In this document: one piece after another, positions 13,657 to 17,767 of the stretch
Layout: each line of letters begins with the position of its first letter
Numbering within the stretch: position 1 is the first letter of the stretch
DNA from: SHWC01 sp945902735
GTDB taxonomy: Bacteria > Pseudomonadota > Alphaproteobacteria > UBA828
NCBI GenBank assembly: GCA_945902735.1
Contig: CAMDNF010000058.1
Location: forward strand, 1-17,767
Direction: 5' to 3'
Length of the DNA stretch: 17,767 bases
Translations under genes and position numbers: made by a program
Notes under the pieces: model-generated
The model's input: the letters and a program-made list of their open reading frames with translations, nothing else
What the model was told of the DNA's origin: nothing
Database searches by the model: none

Positions 13657-14891
13657 CGAAGCAACAGGATGTTGGCGCCGTTGAGCGCGTCATAAAGGGC
13701 ATCGAACGCGGCGTTGAAATCCTCATAGCGAGGAAACAACGGGCCGAGTTCGCGATGGATCTCGCCGAGCGTACGGGTGCCATCGATCGCTTCAACGATC
13801 CCCCGCGCCTCGGGCGGCAGCGGGAACCGCATGCGGACCCCGTCATAATTCAAGACCAACCCCCCGGCCGCGCCGAGCGTGCGACCCAGCGCTTTCGCGC
13901 TGACGTCCTTTAGCACCGGAATGGCGGACGCGTTCAGTCGCGCCACCGCCTGTAGCAGGGCCTCAGGCTCGACCACATAGGCGATATGCCGCTTGAGATT
14001 GGCGGCGATCAATTCGGCCGCGGCCCAGGCCTTGGCCGCATCAAGCGCCGCCAAACGCTGCTTCAACGCTGGATCGGCCACATAATGCTCCGGTCGGTAA
14101 CGCACGGGCTCGATGAGAGCGCTAATGGCAAGCCCCGCCTGTTCAACCAGGGCAATCAATTCCGGCACGAAATAGGCGCGGTCGCGCGCATGAAGCAGCA
14201 GGTCAACCAACCCGGCGGTGCCGAGCTGGCGATGATCGCCGAGGATCGTGTTGCGCCTGAAGGGATGGTTCTCCGGGAGCGCCTCCAAGGCCTGACGCGC
14301 CAATGCGATGCGCGCCTCGAGCGCTTCATGGCCACTGATCAAACGCAACAGGCTTTGGATTTCATAAACACCCGCCCGACCCAAAGGCGCGTAGACCATG
14401 AGGCCCATTCCGCCGCCCGGTTTGAGCGCGCGTTTGAGCGCCGCGAGGCCCGCCGGTGGATCGTCGAGATGATGCAAGACGCCGCAACAATCGATGTAAT
14501 CGAAGCGACCTAAATCAAGCCCATCCAACTCAAACAATGACGCGTGATGGAAGCGGATATTGCCAAGCCCGCGCGCTTTGGCCCGCGCCGTGGCGATGCC
14601 GAGCGACGCCGTCGAGAGATCCAGGCAAACAACCTCGGCCGGGCCGCCGCGATTAGCCAATTGTTGCGCCAGCATGATCGCGCCATCGCCCGTGCCGCAG
14701 CCGGCCACCAACGCGCGGAAGGGCTGGCTAAACTCGCGCCGCCCACCAAAAACATAGTGATTCAGTTCGTCCAAATGGCTCGGCGAGCCGGTCACCAGCC
14801 TTTTGGCTTCATCGGCGGGATCGCGCGGCGGATAGGGATAGGCCTCATATTGGTCGCGGACCTCGAGGCCCGTATCGCGCTCGCTCACCAT
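13635..14891 (-). CDS. Two-domain class I SAM-dependent methyltransferase
   Basis: A 418-residue protein with a Rossmann methyltransferase domain (about 40-200) and a C-terminal domain. A short N-terminal motif QYEAYPYPPRDP (14-25) comes first. The SAM-binding motif is LVAGCGTGDG (61-70), with acidic Asp91 in VCLDLS. FDYIDCCGVLHHLDDP (130-145) is the motif IV region and ALKPGGGMGLMVY closes the domain. The last 80 residues (FPLPPEARGIVEAIDG, then TRTLGEIHREL) resemble a winged-helix region found in some protein-lysine-type or regulatory methyltransferases. The substrate is unknown and could be protein, lipid or a small molecule. ATG 14891 has GGGGTGAG just upstream. It converges with the DinB-family gene (22-base overlap) and diverges from the TrmH-like gene. 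Confidence 0.87.
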   Translation of the reverse strand: MVSERDTGLEVRDQYEAYPYPPRDPADEAKRLVTGSPSHLDELNHYVFGGRREFSQPFRALVAGCGTGDGAIMLAQQLANRGGPAEVVCLDLSTASLGIATARAKARGLGNIRFHHASLFELDGLDLGRFDYIDCCGVLHHLDDPPAGLAALKRALKPGGGMGLMVYAPLGRAGVYEIQSLLRLISGHEALEARIALARQALEALPENHPFRRNTILGDHRQLGTAGLVDLLLHARDRAYFVPELIALVEQAGLAISALIEPVRYRPEHYVADPALKQRLAALDAAKAWAAAELIAANLKRHIAYVVEPEALLQAVARLNASAIPVLKDVSAKALGRTLGAAGGLVLNYDGVRMRFPLPPEARGIVEAIDGTRTLGEIHRELGPLFPRYEDFNAAFDALYDALNGANILLLRYDPSRR

Positions 14892-14949
14892 GGCTCACCC
14901 CAAGCGGGGAACCTTGCACGCCGCCCGCGAAGCCTGCAAGCTCAGCGCC

Positions 14950-15483
14950 ATGCGTGGTTATTTTGGAATCGGCGTCGAGAGCATCAGCAAGGCGATGAAC
15001 CTCGGCAATTTGCGGCGCTCGGCGCATGCCTTCGGCGCGCGTTTCTTTTTTGCCGTCAATACGGCGGTAGAACCCGCCGCGGAAGCGATTTCGGATACCG
15101 CCGATTCGCCGGCGCATGTGCCGTTCTATCGCTTCGACCGCGCGGCCGATCTGGTTTTGCCGGAGGGTTGCAAGCTGGTCGGCGTCGAGATTCTGGACGA
15201 AGCGGTCGAGCTGCCGAGTTTCCCTCACCCGCTTGCGGCGGCCTATGTGCTGGGGCCTGAGCGCGGCCGGCTCTCACCCGCGATGATCGAGCGCTGTGAC
15301 CATGTCGTGCGAATCCCGAGCGCGTTTTCGATCAATGTCGGCGTCGCGGGCGCCATCGTGATGTATGATCGTATGCTCGCACTCGGCCGATTCGCCGCCC
15401 GGCCGACCAATCCACGCGCGGCGCTCGAACCGAAACCCATTCATGTTTATGGCGCACGGCATATCCGCCAGCCTTCAGAATGA
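14950..15483 (+). CDS. TrmH/SpoU-family RNA methyltransferase (SPOUT)
   Basis: A 177-residue SPOUT 2'-O-methyltransferase-like protein. The three SpoU motifs are present: NLGNLRRSAHAFGA (17-30), AAYVLGPERGRLSP (about 97-110) and FSINVGVAGAIVMYDRM (about 126-142). These form the knotted SAM site and hold the conserved Arg, Glu and Asn. The target nucleotide, in tRNA or rRNA, cannot be told. It lacks the N-terminal substrate-binding extension of RlmB. ATG 14950 (MRGYFGIGVES) matches how I remember alphaproteobacterial members starting. An upstream in-frame ATG at 14890 would add 20 Lys/Arg/Ala-rich residues and share the CATG with the divergent methyltransferase start, so it is less likely. The ribosome site is weak either way. 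Confidence 0.88.
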   Translation: MRGYFGIGVESISKAMNLGNLRRSAHAFGARFFFAVNTAVEPAAEAISDTADSPAHVPFYRFDRAADLVLPEGCKLVGVEILDEAVELPSFPHPLAAAYVLGPERGRLSPAMIERCDHVVRIPSAFSINVGVAGAIVMYDRMLALGRFAARPTNPRAALEPKPIHVYGARHIRQPSE

Positions 15484-15553
15484 TTTGATCAGGAAGGGCT
15501 TTGCGACTCGCGCGTGTTGGGCTAATCCTTGCGCGCTAGCGAGGTTAGGAAAA

Positions 15554-16072
15554 ATGACGTTGAAAGCATTCTCGATTCTCGCGTTCGGTTTGGCCGCATT
15601 CGGTTTGAGCGTTGTCGGCCCTTCGTCCACTCAGGCGCAGGAAGTTATTTCCGTTCATGACGATTGGACGAGCTACGTCGATCGGGAAAATGACCTCAAG
15701 GTCTGTTACATCGCGAGCCGGCCCTCGAAGCAGGAGGGCACCTTCAAGAAGCGCGGCGAACCCTATGTGATGGTCTCGCGTCGCGGGCCGGACAAGGATG
15801 ACGAGCAAGTCTCGGTAACCGCCGGCTACCCCTATAAGGACGACGGCAAGGTCGAGGTCGTGATCGGCTCGACCCAGTTCAATTTGTTCGTCAAGGATCA
15901 GTGGGCCTGGGCCCCGAACGCGGCCGGAGACACGGAATTGGTCGCCGCCATGGCGCGTGGCAACAATATGGTGGTGAAGGCCGAATCGCGGGTCGGCACC
16001 ACTTCGGCCGATACCTACTCGCTGAAGGGCTTTTCCGCCGCGCGTAAGGCGATCGCCGAGGCCTGTAGCTAG
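15554..16072 (+). CDS. Invasion-associated locus B (IalB) family periplasmic protein
   Basis: A 172-residue exported protein. The signal peptide (MTLKAFSILAFGLAAFGLSV and on) has a likely cleavage after TQA near residue 28. The mature part matches the IalB-type domain as I know it: VCYIASRPSKQEG (50-62), PYVMVSRRG, VSVTAGYPYKDDGKVEV, AWAPNAAGDTELVAAMARG, and the end DTYSLKGFSAARKAI. Cys51 and Cys171 could form one disulfide. The family is widespread in free-living alphaproteobacteria and the name from Bartonella does not imply virulence. Its function is unknown, probably envelope-related. GAGGTTAGGA precedes the ATG by 3 bases, which fixes the start. It precedes rlmN, an order I recall from other alphaproteobacteria. 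Confidence 0.88.
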   Translation: MTLKAFSILAFGLAAFGLSVVGPSSTQAQEVISVHDDWTSYVDRENDLKVCYIASRPSKQEGTFKKRGEPYVMVSRRGPDKDDEQVSVTAGYPYKDDGKVEVVIGSTQFNLFVKDQWAWAPNAAGDTELVAAMARGNNMVVKAESRVGTTSADTYSLKGFSAARKAIAEACS

Positions 16073-16136
16073 GTTTAACGAGGTTAATCGCCGCCTGGTG
16101 GTGGAAAAGCCGCCGCCTAAAGCGTATATCAGCGCA

Positions 16137-17285
16137 ATGCTGACCGACACCACCAGCGCCACGGCCGCCGAGGCCGCGCGAAAATCCCTGATTGGGCTGA
16201 GCCGGGCGGAGCTTGAGGCCGAGCTCATCGACTTTGGCGAATCCGCCAAGGCCGCCCGCATGCGCGCGCGCCAGCTCTGGCATTGGATTTATCACCATGG
16301 CCTCCGCTCCTTCGATGGCATGAGTTCGATCGCGCGCCCGATGCGCGAGAAACTGGCGGAGAGCTACACGCTCACCCGGCCCGCGATCACCCGCGAGCAA
16401 CACTCCAATGACGGCACACGCAAATGGCTGCTGCGCTTCGATGATGGCCAAGAGGTTGAAACTGTTTACATCCCCGAAGAAGATCGCGGCGCGGTATGCA
16501 TTTCCTCGCAAGTCGGCTGTTCGCTGACCTGCAAGTTTTGCCACACCGGCACGCAGCGCCTGGTGCGCAATTTGGGCGCGCGCGAAATCGTCAGCCAATT
16601 CATGGTGGCGCGCGATTCCTATGGCGAGTGGCCGAGCCCGAGCGGCGAGCGCATGCTCTCCAACATCGTCATGATGGGCATGGGCGAGCCGCTGCTGAAT
16701 TTTGAGAATGTCGCCAAGGCGCTCCGCATCGTGATGGATTCCGAGGGCATTTCGATTTCGCGTCGGCGCATCACGCTCTCGACCGCGGGCGTGGTGCCGA
16801 TGATGGAGCGTTGCGGGAGTGAGCTCGGCGTCAACCTCGCGGTCTCGCTCCATGCCGTGACCGATGAATTGCGCGACGAGATCGTGCCGATCAACCGCAA
16901 GTACCCGATCGCGCAATTGATCGAGGCGTGCCGAAATTACCCAGGCGCCAGCAATGCGCGGCGCATCACATTCGAATATGTCATGCTGAAAGGCGTCAAT
17001 GATTCGCCGGCCGATGCCAAGGCGCTGGTCAAATTGATCGCCGGCATTCCGGCCAAGATCAATCTGATCCCGTTCAATGCCTGGCCGGGCGCGCCATTCG
17101 AATGCTCGAGCGACGAGGCGATCGAACGCTTCGCCGATATCGTCAATCGCGCCGGCTATTCGGCGCCCGTGCGCCAGCCGCGTGGGCGCGATATTCTGGC
17201 CGCCTGCGGCCAGCTGAAATCGGCCAGCCAGCGCACGCCGAAGCGCGTGGCCGAGGGCCCAGCGCCTGTGCTCGCACCGGTCTGA
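16137..17285 (+). CDS. rlmN: Dual-specificity RNA methyltransferase RlmN (radical SAM)
   Basis: A 382-residue radical SAM enzyme that makes 2-methyladenosine at A2503 of 23S rRNA and A37 of some tRNAs. The 4Fe-4S motif is CSLTCKFC (Cys128, Cys132, Cys135). The two catalytic cysteines also fit: Cys121 lies seven residues before the cluster, as Cys118 does in E. coli, and Cys357 lies in RGRDILAACGQL near the C-terminus. NIVMMGMGEPLLNFENV (177-193) and RRITLSTAGVVPMM are further family segments. ATG 16137 is chosen since the family-like sequence begins soon after. In-frame GTG codons at 16098 and 16101 would add 12-13 residues, but no start has a good ribosome site. The C-terminal tail (about 20 residues after the GQL helix) is Pro/Ala-rich. 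Confidence 0.96.
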   Translation: MLTDTTSATAAEAARKSLIGLSRAELEAELIDFGESAKAARMRARQLWHWIYHHGLRSFDGMSSIARPMREKLAESYTLTRPAITREQHSNDGTRKWLLRFDDGQEVETVYIPEEDRGAVCISSQVGCSLTCKFCHTGTQRLVRNLGAREIVSQFMVARDSYGEWPSPSGERMLSNIVMMGMGEPLLNFENVAKALRIVMDSEGISISRRRITLSTAGVVPMMERCGSELGVNLAVSLHAVTDELRDEIVPINRKYPIAQLIEACRNYPGASNARRITFEYVMLKGVNDSPADAKALVKLIAGIPAKINLIPFNAWPGAPFECSSDEAIERFADIVNRAGYSAPVRQPRGRDILAACGQLKSASQRTPKRVAEGPAPVLAPV

Positions 17286-17302
17286 ATAGGGTCGCGACGC
17301 CT

Positions 17303-17494
17303 GTGCATCCTTTGCCGATATTTCTGATCGCCATCGGGCCGGTCATCCTCTACCCGGCCTGGCGCATCTTCGCGCGCACCGGGCTCCCGGCCTGGCTCTC
17401 GCTCATCGTGCTGATTCCGATCGCCGGCCCGCTCTTCGTCGCCTGCATTCTGGCCTTCGCGCGCTGGCCCAAGGAGCCGCGTCATGGGCGCTGA
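17303..17494 (+). CDS. Small membrane protein, RTG...RWPK type (copy 1)
   Basis: A 63-residue hydrophobic protein from GTG 17303, 17 bases after rlmN. It has two transmembrane segments: LPIFLIAIGPVILYPAW, then AWLSLIVLIPIAGPLFVACI. Between them lies RIFARTG, and after the second LAFARWPK and a short basic tail. The frame is open further upstream inside rlmN (from 17102), but that part is an Arg-rich shadow. The same pattern recurs in the next gene, so this is a tandem pair. The ends overlap by 11 bases. The function is unknown. It resembles small alphaproteobacterial membrane proteins with a RTG-W-L-P-RWP pattern. Confidence 0.6.
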   Translation: MHPLPIFLIAIGPVILYPAWRIFARTGLPAWLSLIVLIPIAGPLFVACILAFARWPKEPRHGR

Positions 17495-17750
17495 TCCCGG
17501 CAATAGCAGCGGCGTGATCGTTCTGTTCCTCTTTGTTCTGTTCGCGCTGGCCTATGGGCTGTGGTGTTGCGCGCGCATCCTCGGGCGCACCGGTCACAAC
17601 CGCGCCTGGGCCCTGCTCATGATCGTGCCGGTGATCAATCTGGCGCTGGTTTGGGTCCTGGCCTATACGCGCTGGCCGAAGCTCGACGACCGCGCGCCAC
17701 CCGACCGAAACCGCTACGGGGCGCCGCCCGGACGCGGCACCGTGCCATGA
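17484..17750 (+). CDS. Small membrane protein, RTG...RWPK type (copy 2)
   Basis: An 88-residue protein whose ATG lies 11 bases inside the previous gene. The first transmembrane segment is VIVLFLFVLFALAYGLWCC and the second ALLMIVPVINLALVWVLA. It shares with copy 1 the order R-I-x-x-RTG, aromatic W, a Pro in the second segment, LA-(Y/F)-x-RWPK at the end of it. It differs by a longer hydrophilic tail (DDRAPPDRNRYGAPPGRG). The two are probably paralogues from a local duplication and may form a complex, which is inference. No signal peptide and no catalytic motif are seen. The stop overlaps an ATG at 17747. Confidence 0.72.
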   Translation: MGADPGNSSGVIVLFLFVLFALAYGLWCCARILGRTGHNRAWALLMIVPVINLALVWVLAYTRWPKLDDRAPPDRNRYGAPPGRGTVP

Positions 17751-17767
17751 CCGCACATGGTCTTGAC
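17747..17767 (+). CDS. First codons of a gene that continues past the window
   Basis: ATGA overlap with the preceding stop gives a start at 17747, and seven codons (MTAHGLD) remain open to the end of the window. The coupling style matches other gene pairs here, but so few codons prove little and the product cannot be named. Confidence 0.35.

Noticed and set aside
15545..16261. 238-codon minus-strand frame over ialB
   Set aside because: The plus-strand IalB protein has a signal peptide, a Shine-Dalgarno and family motifs. The antisense frame has none.
15891..16916. 341-codon minus-strand frame across ialB and rlmN
   Set aside because: It is antisense to two clear genes, with His/Arg-rich composition and no family resemblance.
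1..17767. tRNA, rRNA, CRISPR array, transposase or phage genes
   Set aside because: Looked for on both strands by eye. No cloverleaf, regularly spaced repeat, insertion sequence end or phage-type protein was recognised.

Overview
The window is a stretch of a high-GC alphaproteobacterial chromosome. The main evidence is the order glnD-murJ-trpS-usp-nfuA-tsaB-rimI, a familiar alphaproteobacterial neighbourhood here interrupted by extra genes, plus an IalB-type periplasmic protein next to rlmN, an alphaproteobacterial TrmH-like methyltransferase and a TIGR02186 protein beside a TSUP transporter. A Rhodospirillales-like origin is plausible but cannot be fixed without a search. I see no transposase, phage gene, CRISPR array, tRNA or rRNA.

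Left part (1-5393). The minus strand carries tsaB-rimI (tRNA t6A synthesis and a GNAT acetyltransferase, ATGA overlap), with the open 5' end of another minus-strand gene at the window edge. Divergent from tsaB is a plus-strand pair joined by a GTGA overlap: a VanX/DdpX-type D-Ala-D-Ala dipeptidase and a secreted NodB/CE4-fold protein. The CE4 protein appears to have lost all three metal ligands. This pair converges on nfuA-bax on the minus strand (Fe-S cluster carrier and a membrane-anchored Bax-type glucosaminidase). Three cell-wall-related genes therefore sit between nfuA and tsaB. A 339-base AT-rich intergenic stretch upstream of nfuA holds a likely promoter and, at its far end, paired hairpins after usp.

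Middle part (5394-13083). One long minus-strand run reads glnD (PII uridylyltransferase), murJ (lipid II flippase), trpS, a TSUP (TauE/SafE) transporter, a TIGR02186 secreted and membrane-anchored protein, and a universal stress protein. Short gaps and an ATGA overlap suggest the last three are co-transcribed. The TSUP-TIGR02186 pair lies between trpS and usp.

Right part (13153-17767). A DinB-family metalloprotein gene diverges from glnD and overlaps tail-to-tail with a two-domain SAM methyltransferase. Divergent from the methyltransferase is a plus-strand series: a TrmH/SpoU-family RNA methyltransferase, an IalB-family secreted protein, rlmN (23S/tRNA m2A methyltransferase), two small tandem membrane proteins that look like paralogues, and the first codons of another gene.

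Most genes are housekeeping: translation and RNA modification (tsaB, rimI, trpS, trmH-like, rlmN), nitrogen signalling (glnD), Fe-S assembly (nfuA) and cell wall (murJ, bax, vanX-like). The less ordinary points are the apparent CE4 pseudoenzyme coupled to a D-Ala-D-Ala dipeptidase, the TSUP-TIGR02186-Usp group, the two-domain methyltransferase and the tandem mini membrane proteins. I do not see a clear new multi-gene defence or mobile system here.
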